A DNA stretch of 63,118 nucleotides from SVTX01 sp964526505 (GCA_964526505.1 CAZGJC010000004.1:1-63118), one strand, 5' to 3'; shown: positions 25,061 to 34,694, counted from the first letter of the stretch. A program made the numbers and translations. Notes: a model not told the origin generated them from the letters alone.

Positions 25061-27034
25061 ATGGATAAATTCGTTCTTAAAAGTCAATACAAGCCCTCCG
25101 GTGACCAGCCGGAGGCTATTGACGGTCTTGTGCGTGGAATTTTACGTGGTGACCGTATGCAGACGCTACTCGGTGTTACGGGATCGGGAAAGACGTTTAC
25201 GATGGCAAACGTCATAGAAAAGATCAATCGTCCGACGCTTATCCTCGCACACAACAAAACTCTTGCGGCTCAGTTATGTTCGGAATTCAGAGAATTTTTC
25301 CCGGACAATGCCGTGGAATATTTTGTGTCTTATTACGATTACTATCAGCCTGAGGCGTACATCCCCGGGAAAGATATGTATATTGAAAAAGACGCACTGG
25401 TAAACGATGAAATAGACAGGCTTCGTCATTCGGCTACGAGTGCTTTATTTGAAAGAAGAGACGTTATTATCGTAGCCTCTGTTTCGTGTATATATTCTCT
25501 CGGTGAACCCGATGAGTACAAGAGTCTTGTATTGGCTTTGCGTCCCGGAACGATTATGTCGAGAGAGGATCTTATCGAAAAACTTGTGTCGATAAACTAC
25601 ACAAGAAACGATATGAGTCTTGTCAGAGACAGTTTCAGGGTAAAGGGAGACACGTTGGAGATAATCCCCGCAAACATGGATGACAAGGCAATAAGAATTG
25701 AATTTTTCGATGATGAGATAGACAGAATATCGGAGATAAACGTTGTTACGGGGGAACTTTTCAGAATTCTTTCGTACGTGGCGATTTATCCCGCAACGCA
25801 CTATGCGGTATCCGACGAAAAGCGTGAGGCGGCAATATCGGATATTATGAATGAGATGTACGACCGTGTCAAATACTTTGAATCGGAAGGAAAACTTATT
25901 GAGGCACAAAGGATAAGCGAGCGTGTGAAATATGACGTGGAGATGCTCAGAGAAGTTGGATTTTGCTCCGGCGTTGAAAACTACTCTCGCATTCTCGCAC
26001 GCAGACCGGCAGGGTCTACGCCATACACGTTACTTGACTATTTTCCGAAAGATTTTATTATGTTCGTGGACGAGTCGCACGTAACTTTACCGCAGGTCAG
26101 AGGTATGAGCGGAGGAGATACGGCAAGAAAGAAAAATCTTGTGGATTACGGGTTCAGGCTTCCGTCGGCATACGACAACAGACCGCTTTATTTTGAAGAA
26201 TTCGAAAGCAAAATAAATCAGGCGATATTTGTTTCCGCAACTCCCGGTGATTACGAGGCGGAAAATTCGTCTCAAACGGTTGAGCAGATTATCAGACCCA
26301 CGGGTCTTGTAGACCCGAAAATAACAGTACGTCCGATTGAAGGGCAAATAGACGACCTGATAGGTGAGATAAAGGCGGTTGTGGCGTCGGGTGAGAGAGT
26401 GCTTGTCACGACGCTTACAAAGAAAATGGCCGAGGATTTGACGGAATATTTGGAAACCAACGAGATAAAGGTAAGATACATTCACCACAATATCGACACC
26501 ATGGAGCGTATGCAGATAATACGTGATTTACGTCTCGGCGTTTTTGACGTTCTTGTCGGCATCAACTTATTGAGAGAGGGTCTTGACATTCCCGAGGTTT
26601 CACTGGTTGCCATTCTCGACGCAGACAAAGAGGGATTTTTGCGTGCGGAGAGGTCGCTTATTCAGACGGTTGGTCGTGCCGCAAGAAATGCGGGCGGAAG
26701 AGTTATAATGTATGCCGATCAAATAACCCGTTCGATGGAGGGTGCAATACGTGAGACCGATCGACGCAGAAAAATTCAGACCGAGTACAACAAAGCACAC
26801 GGTATAGTCCCCAAGACAATCGTAAAAGGTGTACGTGACATTATAGACATAGGAGCCGTAGAAGATACGTCCAAAAAGAAATCCGAAAAGGTTAAAAAGA
26901 AGATGACCGCACAAGAACGGGAAAAACTCATCGCTTCGATGACGGTCGAAATGAAGAATGCCGCAAGACGGCTTGATTTTGAAAAGGCGGCTTATCTCAG
27001 AGATGAAATCAAGAGAATAAGTGAAGAAAAGTGA
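25061..27034 (+). CDS. uvrB: Excinuclease ABC subunit B
   Basis: 657 residues. Helicase motif I GVTGSGKT (38-45), the beta-hairpin SYYDYYQPEAYIPGKDMYIE that clamps the damaged strand, FVDESHVTLPQ (Walker B), motif V GINLLREGLDIPEVSL and VI QTVGRAARNAGG are all present. A C-terminal UVR domain (about 620-655) contacts UvrC. It verifies lesions handed over by UvrA. A GGGAAAGAAAGG site precedes the start; uvrA follows after 150 nt containing two hairpins. Confidence 0.98.
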   Translation: MDKFVLKSQYKPSGDQPEAIDGLVRGILRGDRMQTLLGVTGSGKTFTMANVIEKINRPTLILAHNKTLAAQLCSEFREFFPDNAVEYFVSYYDYYQPEAYIPGKDMYIEKDALVNDEIDRLRHSATSALFERRDVIIVASVSCIYSLGEPDEYKSLVLALRPGTIMSREDLIEKLVSINYTRNDMSLVRDSFRVKGDTLEIIPANMDDKAIRIEFFDDEIDRISEINVVTGELFRILSYVAIYPATHYAVSDEKREAAISDIMNEMYDRVKYFESEGKLIEAQRISERVKYDVEMLREVGFCSGVENYSRILARRPAGSTPYTLLDYFPKDFIMFVDESHVTLPQVRGMSGGDTARKKNLVDYGFRLPSAYDNRPLYFEEFESKINQAIFVSATPGDYEAENSSQTVEQIIRPTGLVDPKITVRPIEGQIDDLIGEIKAVVASGERVLVTTLTKKMAEDLTEYLETNEIKVRYIHHNIDTMERMQIIRDLRLGVFDVLVGINLLREGLDIPEVSLVAILDADKEGFLRAERSLIQTVGRAARNAGGRVIMYADQITRSMEGAIRETDRRRKIQTEYNKAHGIVPKTIVKGVRDIIDIGAVEDTSKKKSEKVKKKMTAQEREKLIASMTVEMKNAARRLDFEKAAYLRDEIKRISEEK

Positions 27035-27057
27035 CAGGTCACAAGTAAAAGAGGATA

Positions 27058-27129
27058 GCGTGAAAGTTTCATCCGTCCAACAGTTAAATCCACTGTTTCA
27101 CGCACGAATTTTGCCGTATGGCAAAATTC
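27058..27129 (+). repeat. Two adjacent stem-loops between uvrB and uvrA
   Basis: GCGTGAAA (27058-27065) pairs with TTTCACGC (27096-27103), enclosing a smaller CAGT/ACTG. Directly after, GAATTTTGCC (27106-27115) and GGCAAAATTC (27120-27129) make a perfect 10-bp hairpin with a GTAT loop. There is no T run, so neither is a normal terminator. Possible roles are mRNA processing or stability between the two cistrons. I saw no second copy in the window. Confidence 0.6.
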
Positions 27130-27184
27130 ACCGACATTATTTGTGCCACCGCACGGCGTTGGAATGGAGATTAATATAAAAAAT

Positions 27185-30016
27185 ATGGCACAGGATATCG
27201 TAATAAGAGGAGCGAGAGTTCACAATCTCAAAAACGTAGACGTGGACATTCCGAGAGACAAACTTGTGGTTTTATCGGGTCTTTCGGGTTCGGGTAAGTC
27301 ATCGCTTGCTTTTGATACAATATATGCGGAGGGGCATAGGCGATTTGTGGAGTCGCTTTCGAGTTATGCGAGAATGTTCATCGGTCAGATGGACAAGCCC
27401 GACGTTGACGTTATAGAAGGGCTTTCGCCGTCTATTTCGATAGATCAGAAAACGACTTCGAAAAATCCACGTTCGACTGTCGGAACGGTTACCGAGATAT
27501 ACGACTATTTGCGTTTGCTGTATGCACGCATAGGTATACCTCACTGTCCCGTTTGCGGGAAAGAAATAAGCAGGCAGAGCGTTGACAGCATAATAGAACG
27601 CATATTGAAACTTCCAGAGGGTGAGCGTTTTATGGTGCTTGCACCTGTGGTGAGAGAAAAGAAGGGCATGCACGAGAAAGTACTTGCGGACGCAAAAAAG
27701 AGCGGATATGCACGTGTCAGAATTGACGGAAGCATATACGATTTAACGGAAGACATTAAACTTGACAAGAACAAAAAACATTCCGTTGAGATAGTTGTGG
27801 ACAGGCTTGTTATGAAGGACGGCATACGTTCACGTCTTGCGGATTCGGTGGAAAGTGCGTTATCCGAGGCTGACGGGCGGTTACTCGTAGTTACTTTGCC
27901 GAGGGACGGCGGTGAGGGTAAGGAGATGAGTTTTTCGCAGTCATACGCTTGCGATGAACACGGCATTTCCGCATCCGAACTTGAACCGAGAATGTTTTCT
28001 TTTAACAATCCGCAGGGGGCGTGTCCTCATTGTTCGGGTCTCGGAGAAACAAGACGAATTGCGATTGACAGGGTAATTCCCAACAGAGAATTATCGCTCA
28101 GGGGCGGTGCGATAAACGTAAACGGATTTAAGTCTTTGGAGGACGAAAGTTGGAACGGTCCGCTGTTTTTGGCGGTTGGCGAGCGTTTCGGATTTGACTT
28201 GAACACGCCGATAAAAGATTTTTCAAAACAGGCATACGACGTATTGATGTACGGAAGCGGAGACGAAAAATACGACGTTGTGAGGTATTTCGGCGGTCAG
28301 GCACACAGGCGACTTGCGACTTTTGACGGTGTTATACCCATGATAGAACAGAGAATGTCAATGGGAACGTCGGCGGAATACTACGAACAGTTTGTTGAAG
28401 AGGCACCTTGCGTATATTGCAAAGGGCAGAGATTAAATCAAACGTCGCTTGCGGTGACCGTTGGTGGGGTCAACATACACGATTTTTGCTCGAAGTCGGT
28501 ATCCGACGCACTTGATTTTATAAATTCGCTTGAACTGACTTCGACAGAAGCGGAAATTGCGAAGGAGATATTGAAAGAGATAAGGGCAAGGCTCGGATTT
28601 CTTGTCAGCGTCGGGCTTGAATATCTGACTCTTTCAAGAAAAGCCGGAACGCTTTCGGGCGGTGAGGCACAAAGAATAAGGCTTGCAACTCAAATAGGTT
28701 CGTCGCTTGTGGGTGTGCTTTATATACTCGACGAGCCGAGTATAGGTCTGCACCAAAGAGACAACTCGAAACTTATAGCAACACTCAAACGCTTACGTGA
28801 CATAGGAAATACCGTTATTGTTGTCGAGCATGACGAGGAGACTATGGAAGAGGCGGACTACATTGTTGACGTCGGTCCGGGTGCCGGTATTCACGGCGGT
28901 GAAGTTGTTGCCGTGGGAACGCCGGAAGAGGTCAAGAAAAATCCAAATTCTCTTACGGGTGCGTATCTTTCGGGCAGAAAGAAAATAGAGGTTCCGAGCG
29001 TCAGACGTCCCGGAAACGGTGCGTTCCTCACTGTTTTGGGTGCGGAAGAACACAATCTCAAACGTATTGACGTAAAGATACCGCTCGGGTGTTTTGTATG
29101 TATTACGGGTGTTTCGGGTTCGGGCAAGTCGTCGCTGGTAAACGGTATTATTTATCCGAAACTCGCAAACCAACTCAATCGTGCAATTACTTACCCGGGC
29201 AAAAACAAAGGAATCGAAGGTCTTGAAAATCTCGACAAGGTTATATGCATCGACCAAAGTCCGATAGGACGAACTCCACGTTCCAATCCCGCAACGTACA
29301 CGGGTTTATTTACGGATATAAGAGAGTTATTTGCACAGACAAGAGACGCAAAAGCGAAAGGCTACACGTCGGGAAGATTTTCGTTCAACGTAAAAGGCGG
29401 TCGTTGCGAGGCATGTGAGGGCGACGGCGTAAAGTGCATTGAAATGCATTTTCTGCCTGACGTATACGTAACTTGCGACATATGCAAAGGAAAACGATAC
29501 AACAAAGACACGCTTGAAGTAAAGTACAAGGACAAAAATATTTTCGACGTACTCGATATGACGGTTGAGGAGGGAATAACTTTCTTCGACGGATTGCCGA
29601 AAATACAGAGAAAGTTACAAACGCTTTACGACGTCGGTTTGGGTTACGTTAAAATAGGGCAGTCGTCTACCACGCTTTCGGGCGGTGAGGCACAAAGAGT
29701 TAAACTTGCGACGGAACTTTCAAAGCGAAGCACTGGCAAGACGATTTATATACTTGACGAACCGACGACCGGTCTACACACTGCCGACGTGGCGAAACTT
29801 CTACAAGTGCTTATGCGTTTATGCGACGCAGGCAATACGGTGCTTGTTATCGAACACAATCTTGACGTTATAAAGACGGCGGATTATATAATTGATTTAG
29901 GTCCCGAGGGGGGCGACGGCGGTGGACGGATTGTTGCCGAGGGAACGCCCGAAGAGGTTGCGGAAGTTGACGGGTCGTATACGGGGTGTTATTTGAAAAA
30001 GTGGCTTAAAAAGTAA
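27185..30016 (+). CDS. uvrA: Excinuclease ABC subunit A
   Basis: About 943 residues. Two ABC ATPase modules, each with P-loop (GLSGSGKSS and GVSGSGKSS) and signature (LSGGEAQRIRLATQ and LSGGEAQRVKLATE). Zinc module 1 begins CPVCGK and the DNA-binding zinc module 2 has CEACEGDGVKC and CDICKGKRYN. It scans DNA for damage with UvrB. The start is uncertain: MAQDIVIRGARVHNLKN at 27185 lines up with other UvrA proteins but its GGAG site is 15 nt away. The ATG at 27164 lacks a site. Confidence 0.97.
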   Translation: MAQDIVIRGARVHNLKNVDVDIPRDKLVVLSGLSGSGKSSLAFDTIYAEGHRRFVESLSSYARMFIGQMDKPDVDVIEGLSPSISIDQKTTSKNPRSTVGTVTEIYDYLRLLYARIGIPHCPVCGKEISRQSVDSIIERILKLPEGERFMVLAPVVREKKGMHEKVLADAKKSGYARVRIDGSIYDLTEDIKLDKNKKHSVEIVVDRLVMKDGIRSRLADSVESALSEADGRLLVVTLPRDGGEGKEMSFSQSYACDEHGISASELEPRMFSFNNPQGACPHCSGLGETRRIAIDRVIPNRELSLRGGAINVNGFKSLEDESWNGPLFLAVGERFGFDLNTPIKDFSKQAYDVLMYGSGDEKYDVVRYFGGQAHRRLATFDGVIPMIEQRMSMGTSAEYYEQFVEEAPCVYCKGQRLNQTSLAVTVGGVNIHDFCSKSVSDALDFINSLELTSTEAEIAKEILKEIRARLGFLVSVGLEYLTLSRKAGTLSGGEAQRIRLATQIGSSLVGVLYILDEPSIGLHQRDNSKLIATLKRLRDIGNTVIVVEHDEETMEEADYIVDVGPGAGIHGGEVVAVGTPEEVKKNPNSLTGAYLSGRKKIEVPSVRRPGNGAFLTVLGAEEHNLKRIDVKIPLGCFVCITGVSGSGKSSLVNGIIYPKLANQLNRAITYPGKNKGIEGLENLDKVICIDQSPIGRTPRSNPATYTGLFTDIRELFAQTRDAKAKGYTSGRFSFNVKGGRCEACEGDGVKCIEMHFLPDVYVTCDICKGKRYNKDTLEVKYKDKNIFDVLDMTVEEGITFFDGLPKIQRKLQTLYDVGLGYVKIGQSSTTLSGGEAQRVKLATELSKRSTGKTIYILDEPTTGLHTADVAKLLQVLMRLCDAGNTVLVIEHNLDVIKTADYIIDLGPEGGDGGGRIVAEGTPEEVAEVDGSYTGCYLKKWLKK

Positions 30017-30096
30017 ACAAGGCGGTTTTCTCGTTTGCTTGGCATTTGGGAAAGATTACGGAAAGGATTCGTAAGCGTATGGAAAGAGGCGAAAAT

Positions 30097-30873
30097 ATGA
30101 AATATTCATATCACAATCACACGTACAGGTGCAATCACGCATCGGGTGAAGAGAGGGAGTATATAGAAAATGCCGTTAAGGCAGGGATTTGCGAGTTCGG
30201 ATTTGCCGACCACGTACCCATGCCGTTTGGCGGAGATTACTATTCATATTTTCGTATGAAGCCCGGCGAGGTTGACGGATATTTTTACGTTTTGGAAAAT
30301 TTAAGACGTGAGTATGCGTCGGACATAAAGATACGTATAGGATTCGAGGCCGAATATTATCCAGACGTATTTCCGAAAATGATTGATTTTATATCCGAAT
30401 ATCCATACGAGTATTTACTGCTCGGTCAGCATGCACTCGGAAACGAGGAGGGGGACATATACTGTTCAGGGGTATGTTCTGATGAGAGACAACTGAAAAG
30501 GTACGTCGATCAAGTTACGGATGGAATATCGACCGGCAAGTTTTTGTATTTGGCTCATCCCGATTTATTCAACTTTGACGGAGACGTGGGAACGTATGAG
30601 CGAGAGATGCGGAGGCTTTGTGTTTTTGCAAAGAATCACAACGTACCGCTCGAAGTAAACGTTTTGGGTTTGCGTGAGGGAAGAAATTATCCCAACGCAG
30701 ATTTTTGGAGAATTGCAGGGGAGATCGGATGTACGTCTATCATAGGAGCGGACGCACACACGCCGCTTGATGTCTATGATGAGAAAAACATCAAGCGTGC
30801 GGAGAGCATAGTCGAAAGATTCGGGCTTGAAATTATTGATTTTTCGGAGTTGCAAAAGTCTTTCGGAAAATAA
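30097..30873 (+). CDS. PHP-domain histidinol-phosphatase (HisJ/HisK-like)
   Basis: 258 residues from the ATG after AAAGAGGCG. The PHP metal-binding motifs are in order: HNHTYRCNHA, FADHVPMP, GFEAEYYPD, GQHAL, LAHPDLF and GADAHTP. This matches the HisJ/HisK group that removes phosphate from histidinol phosphate. No other his gene is near, so the true substrate could be a different small phosphate ester. It follows uvrA by 80 nt. Confidence 0.75.
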   Translation: MKYSYHNHTYRCNHASGEEREYIENAVKAGICEFGFADHVPMPFGGDYYSYFRMKPGEVDGYFYVLENLRREYASDIKIRIGFEAEYYPDVFPKMIDFISEYPYEYLLLGQHALGNEEGDIYCSGVCSDERQLKRYVDQVTDGISTGKFLYLAHPDLFNFDGDVGTYEREMRRLCVFAKNHNVPLEVNVLGLREGRNYPNADFWRIAGEIGCTSIIGADAHTPLDVYDEKNIKRAESIVERFGLEIIDFSELQKSFGK

Positions 30874-30898
30874 TTAAAAGTGTTTGGAGAAAGTGTTT

Positions 30899-31927
30899 AT
30901 GATATATACCAAGCGGACAAAAAAAGCGATGAAATTGATATACGACGCACACGGTGGGCAGGTGGACAAGGCAGGGGTGCCTTACGTGTATCATCCTTTT
31001 CACGTTGCCGAACAGATGAGGGATGAGGACTCGACGCTTGTGGCTCTCCTACACGATCTGATTGAGGACACCGACGTGAGTATTGATTTTTTGCGAGAGG
31101 AATTCTCTGCCGAGGTTTGCAATGCGGTAGAGTTACTTACGAGAAAATCGGGAGAAGATTATTTTGATTATATACGCAGAGTCGGGAAAAATTCGCTTGC
31201 ACGAAGAGTTAAACTTGCGGATCTCGAACACAATTCGGATCTTACGAGGATTGGCGGAGAAACAGACGACGGCTCGAAAGAGAGAGTTGAAAAATACCGA
31301 ACGGCAAAAAAGATTTTGCTTGGAATGGCGAGTGAAGAATATTCCGCAGGACGTGGCGGTGTTGTTAAAACTCACGCACACCCGATAAAACATTTCAGGA
31401 CAATCACACGGCACAGGCACAAGGTAATAATTCACTGTTTTAAAGTGGGAATAGGTTTTCAGGGGCTGTTTCACGATTTATCAAAATATTCACCTACGGA
31501 ATTTATAGAGGGTGCAAAAAATTTTGTGGGGACGTACAGCCCGAATTCCCACGCACGAGAGATAAACGGTTACTCTGAGGCATGGCTTCATCACAAGGGC
31601 AGAAACAAGCATCATTTTGAATATTGGCGTGACATTGATATGGCAACAAGAAAATACGGTCCGATAAAGATGCCCGTCAGGTACGTTATGGAGATGTTTT
31701 GCGACAGAGTGGCGGCTTGTAAAATTTATCAAGGAAAAAATTATACCGACCGTTCCGCTCTCGACTACTACAAAAACGGCGGTGCAAGGGAAAAAATGCA
31801 TCCCGAAACCGCAGATTTACTTGAATATTGGATGATTATGCTCTCCGAGCGTGGAGAGTCGGAAACGTTTGACTACATAAAAAAATATTACGCCGAAAGC
31901 AAGCGGAAAAAGTCAAAAAAATCATAA
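30899..31927 (+). CDS. HD-domain (SpoT-like hydrolase) fused to DUF5662
   Basis: 342 residues. Residues 1 to about 140 form a RelA/SpoT-type HD domain: YVYHPFHVAEQM, VALLHDLIEDTD and VKLADLEHNSDLTRI supply the H, HD, ED and D ligands of Mn-dependent (p)ppGpp hydrolases, as in small alarmone hydrolases. From about residue 160 a second unit, KHFRTITRHRHKVIIHCF, LFHDLSKYSPTEF, HHKGRNKHHFEYW, matches what I know as DUF5662 and is itself rich in His/Asp pairs. No synthetase domain is present. GGAGA lies 8 nt before the ATG. A hairpin terminator follows at once. Confidence 0.7.
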   Translation: MIYTKRTKKAMKLIYDAHGGQVDKAGVPYVYHPFHVAEQMRDEDSTLVALLHDLIEDTDVSIDFLREEFSAEVCNAVELLTRKSGEDYFDYIRRVGKNSLARRVKLADLEHNSDLTRIGGETDDGSKERVEKYRTAKKILLGMASEEYSAGRGGVVKTHAHPIKHFRTITRHRHKVIIHCFKVGIGFQGLFHDLSKYSPTEFIEGAKNFVGTYSPNSHAREINGYSEAWLHHKGRNKHHFEYWRDIDMATRKYGPIKMPVRYVMEMFCDRVAACKIYQGKNYTDRSALDYYKNGGAREKMHPETADLLEYWMIMLSERGESETFDYIKKYYAESKRKKSKKS

Positions 31928-31932
31928 AACAC

Positions 31933-31981
31933 AATCGCTTCTCATACTATTATGCAGATAATGGAGAGGAGCGATTTTTTT
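31933..31981 (+). promoter_or_regulatory. Terminator hairpin overlapping the ribosome site of the dacF-like gene
   Basis: AATCGCTTCTC (31933-31943) pairs with GAGAGGAGCGATT (31964-31976), with one mismatch or bulge, followed by seven T. The 3' arm carries AGGAG (31967-31971), the only ribosome site in reach of the ATG at 31985. It can therefore end the upstream transcript or mask translation of the next gene. Confidence 0.65.
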
Positions 31982-31984
31982 ATT

Positions 31985-33181
31985 ATGGCATACAAGATTA
32001 TTTGTGTTTTACTTGCACTTTTACTGTTTTCTTTTTCGGCAAATGCCACGGGTTACAATATTATAAGCGACGCAGTGCTTATATCAAACGGCGACGCCGG
32101 TGATGCGGACGGCGAAGTTGAGAGTGCGGAGTTTGACTGCAAAAGTGCAATTCTTATGGAGGCAAACACGGGGAAAATAATATATTCCCAAAATGCGGAC
32201 GAAGCGTTGACTCCTGCGTCGGTTACAAAGGTTATGACGCTTTTACTTGTTATGGAAGCGATAGACGAGGGCAGAATCAAACTTGATGACATGGTGGTGA
32301 CAAGTGAGAGAGCGTCATCAATGGGAGGGTCTCAAATTTTCCTTGAAGTCGGGGAGAGAATGACGGTTGAAGATATGCTCAAAAGCGTGATTATTGCGTC
32401 CGCAAACGACGCCGCTTGTGCATTGGCGGAGTTTTGCGAGGGCAGTGAGGAGTCGTTTGTGGGGAAGATGAACGCACGAGCGAAAGAACTCGGAATGGAA
32501 AACACGCATTTTGAAAACACAAACGGGCTTGACGATTCTGTTGAAAATCACAAGACAAGTGCAAAGGACATTGCGATTATGTCACGTGAACTCATACGTC
32601 ACGAGAAAATTTTGGAGTACAGTTCGATATGGATGGATACCATTCGAGGCGGTGCGTTCGGGCTTACAAACACAAACAGGCTTGTTAAATTTTACAACGG
32701 TTGCACGGGACTGAAAACGGGATCGACAGACAAAGCGGGATTTTGCATAAGTGCCACTGCCAAGCGTGGAGAAACGTCGCTTATATGTGTGGTTATGGGT
32801 GCGTCAACCAGAGACGAGAGAAATAAAATTGCGACGACTTTGCTTGACAGGGGATTTGCAAAATATGAAGTTTACGTCTCACGTGGTGAAAAGATAACGG
32901 ACGTGCCGATACTCGGAGCGTTTGAAAAATATATACGTGCCGAATATGAAGATTTCGAATATTTGGCACCTAAGGGATATGCCGAGAAAATATCAAAAAA
33001 GATAATTTTAGAAGATGATTTATCTGCACCTCTGGCAAAGGGAGAGGTTATAGGACGGGTAAGTTACTTTATCGGAGAGAGGGAGATAGGAAGTGTGAAT
33101 ATACTGTCTGTTGAAAACGTAGACAAGATTGGTTATTTTGAACTTCTTTTGAGGGCTATTTCACGATATTTTCTTAAATAA
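31985..33181 (+). CDS. dacF: D-alanyl-D-alanine carboxypeptidase (DacF-like, penicillin-binding protein)
   Basis: About 398 residues. Signal peptide (MAYKIICVLLALLLFSFSANA, cleavage after ANA) then a serine peptidase S11 domain: SxxK as SVTK (79-82), SxN as SAN (about 139) and KTG in LKTGSTDKAGF (about 243). A beta-rich C-terminal domain and a final amphipathic helix (YFELLLRAISRYFLK) for membrane anchoring follow. It trims the terminal D-Ala of peptidoglycan stems. DacF in Bacillus is forespore-specific; here the role could be vegetative. An upstream in-frame ATG at 31961 lies in the hairpin and lacks a ribosome site. Confidence 0.9.
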   Translation: MAYKIICVLLALLLFSFSANATGYNIISDAVLISNGDAGDADGEVESAEFDCKSAILMEANTGKIIYSQNADEALTPASVTKVMTLLLVMEAIDEGRIKLDDMVVTSERASSMGGSQIFLEVGERMTVEDMLKSVIIASANDAACALAEFCEGSEESFVGKMNARAKELGMENTHFENTNGLDDSVENHKTSAKDIAIMSRELIRHEKILEYSSIWMDTIRGGAFGLTNTNRLVKFYNGCTGLKTGSTDKAGFCISATAKRGETSLICVVMGASTRDERNKIATTLLDRGFAKYEVYVSRGEKITDVPILGAFEKYIRAEYEDFEYLAPKGYAEKISKKIILEDDLSAPLAKGEVIGRVSYFIGEREIGSVNILSVENVDKIGYFELLLRAISRYFLK

Positions 33182-33220
33182 TTTGTGTATATTTATATAT
33201 CGTATTTTACGGTAAATCTA

Positions 33221-33249
33221 TTGAAAAAACCTATGTTTTGTGTTATAAT
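33221..33249 (+). promoter_or_regulatory. Promoter of pgi
   Basis: TTGAAA (33221-33226), 17 bp, TATAAT (33244-33249), preceded by TGT (extended -10). Confidence 0.75.
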
Positions 33250-33294
33250 TGACATATAAACTCGGAAGTGCGATGCACGGAAAGGACTATGAAA

Positions 33295-34632
33295 ATGTCT
33301 GTAAAATTAAATGACAAATATCTTGCGAATTTTGTGGGGGACGGAGAGTATGCTTGTATACGTCCTCTTGTAGATATGGCACACGAACAACTCAGAAACA
33401 GGAGCGGTGCGGGAAACGATTTTCTCGGTTGGGTAGATCTTCCCGAAAACTATGACAAAGAAGAATTCGGTCGCATAAAAGTCGCCGCAGAAAAGATAAA
33501 AAAGAATTGTGATGTATTCATAGTTATAGGTATCGGAGGTTCGTATCTCGGTGCAAGAGCGGTTATAGAATTGCTCAAATCTCCGAATTATAACAATTTA
33601 AAAAAGAACACTCCCGATATTTATTTTGCCGGTCGTGACATCAGTGCGTCATCGCTTTCGGAACTTCTCGAAATTTGCGAGGGTCGTGACGTATGCATAA
33701 ACGTAATATCCAAATCGGGTACTACCACGGAGCCTGCCGTTGCATTCAGAGTGTTCAGAAAGATGCTTGAAGACAAATACGGAATTGACGGTGCAAGAGA
33801 GAGAATCTTTGTTACTACCGACAAAGCAAGGGGTTCTCTCAAAGGTTTTGCGGATCGCATGGGATACGACACTTACGTTGTTCCGGACGACGTTGGCGGA
33901 AGATTTTCGGTTTTGACGGCGGTTGGTCTTCTTCCGATAGCCGTTGCCGGAATTGACATTGACGAACTTATGCGTGGTGCGGCTGACGCCCGAGTTGCAT
34001 ATTCGATAAACGACATAGAGAAGAACGACGCTTACAGATATGCGGCAATAAGAAATATTTTATACAACAAGGGCAAAAACACCGAAATACTTGCTGGATA
34101 CGAAGAATTTGCGAGAATGTTCAGCGAATGGTGGAAGCAGTTATACGGTGAGAGCGAGGGCAAGGACCTGAAGGGAATTTTCCCTGCGTCCGTCATATTC
34201 TCAACAGACCTGCATTCGCTCGGTCAGTACATTCAGGACGGAATGAGAAACCTGTTTGAAACGGTAATTTCGTTTAATGAGACGGGTGCGTCGTTTGAAA
34301 TTCCCTATGATGAGGAAAACATCGACGGGCTTAATTTTGTGGCAAACGTTGATTTGAACACGGTTAAAAAACTTGCAATGCAGGGAACTTTGCTTGCACA
34401 CGTAGACGGCGGTGTTCCCAATATTCTTATCGAAGTTGCCGACAGAAGTGCGTACAGTGCCGGATATCTTATTTATTTCTTTGAGATTGCCTGTGCGATT
34501 TCGGGATATATGCTCGGCGTTAATCCTTTCAACCAGCCCGGTGTTGAGGCATACAAGAAGAATATGTTCGCACTGCTCGGAAAACCGGGTTACGAGGATA
34601 TGAAAGCCGAACTCGAAAGTCGTCTCAAATAA
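33295..34632 (+). CDS. pgi: Glucose-6-phosphate isomerase
   Basis: 445 residues, the short Gram-positive type. The SIS fold shows VIGIGGSYLGARAVIELL and the phosphate loop ISKSGTTTEPAVAFR, then the PGI signatures DDVGGRFSVLTAVGLLPIA and a C-terminal GVNPFNQPGVEAYKKNMF with the active-site Lys. It interconverts glucose 6-phosphate and fructose 6-phosphate. The ATG at 33295 is 8 nt after GGAAAGGA; the ATG at 33289 is only 3 nt away and less likely. Single-gene unit with its own promoter. Confidence 0.96.
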   Translation: MSVKLNDKYLANFVGDGEYACIRPLVDMAHEQLRNRSGAGNDFLGWVDLPENYDKEEFGRIKVAAEKIKKNCDVFIVIGIGGSYLGARAVIELLKSPNYNNLKKNTPDIYFAGRDISASSLSELLEICEGRDVCINVISKSGTTTEPAVAFRVFRKMLEDKYGIDGARERIFVTTDKARGSLKGFADRMGYDTYVVPDDVGGRFSVLTAVGLLPIAVAGIDIDELMRGAADARVAYSINDIEKNDAYRYAAIRNILYNKGKNTEILAGYEEFARMFSEWWKQLYGESEGKDLKGIFPASVIFSTDLHSLGQYIQDGMRNLFETVISFNETGASFEIPYDEENIDGLNFVANVDLNTVKKLAMQGTLLAHVDGGVPNILIEVADRSAYSAGYLIYFFEIACAISGYMLGVNPFNQPGVEAYKKNMFALLGKPGYEDMKAELESRLK

Positions 34633-34665
34633 TTGTAAAAAATCAAACAAATTGCAATATAGCAC

Positions 34666-34694
34666 TTGAAAAAAAGAGTTTTTTGTGTTATAAT
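34666..34694 (+). promoter_or_regulatory. Promoter of the small P-loop protein gene
   Basis: TTGAAA (34666-34671), 17 bp, TATAAT (34689-34694), preceded by TGT (extended -10). The leader is about 95 nt and ends in GGAGG. Confidence 0.75.

Noticed and set aside
25000..27200. LexA/SOS boxes (GAACnnnnGTTC type) in front of uvrB or uvrA
   Set aside because: No convincing match in the upstream regions by eye.
31952..31984. Earlier ATG codons (31952, 31961) as the dacF-like start
   Set aside because: They lie in the hairpin loop and arm without an upstream ribosome site; the signal peptide starts well at 31985.
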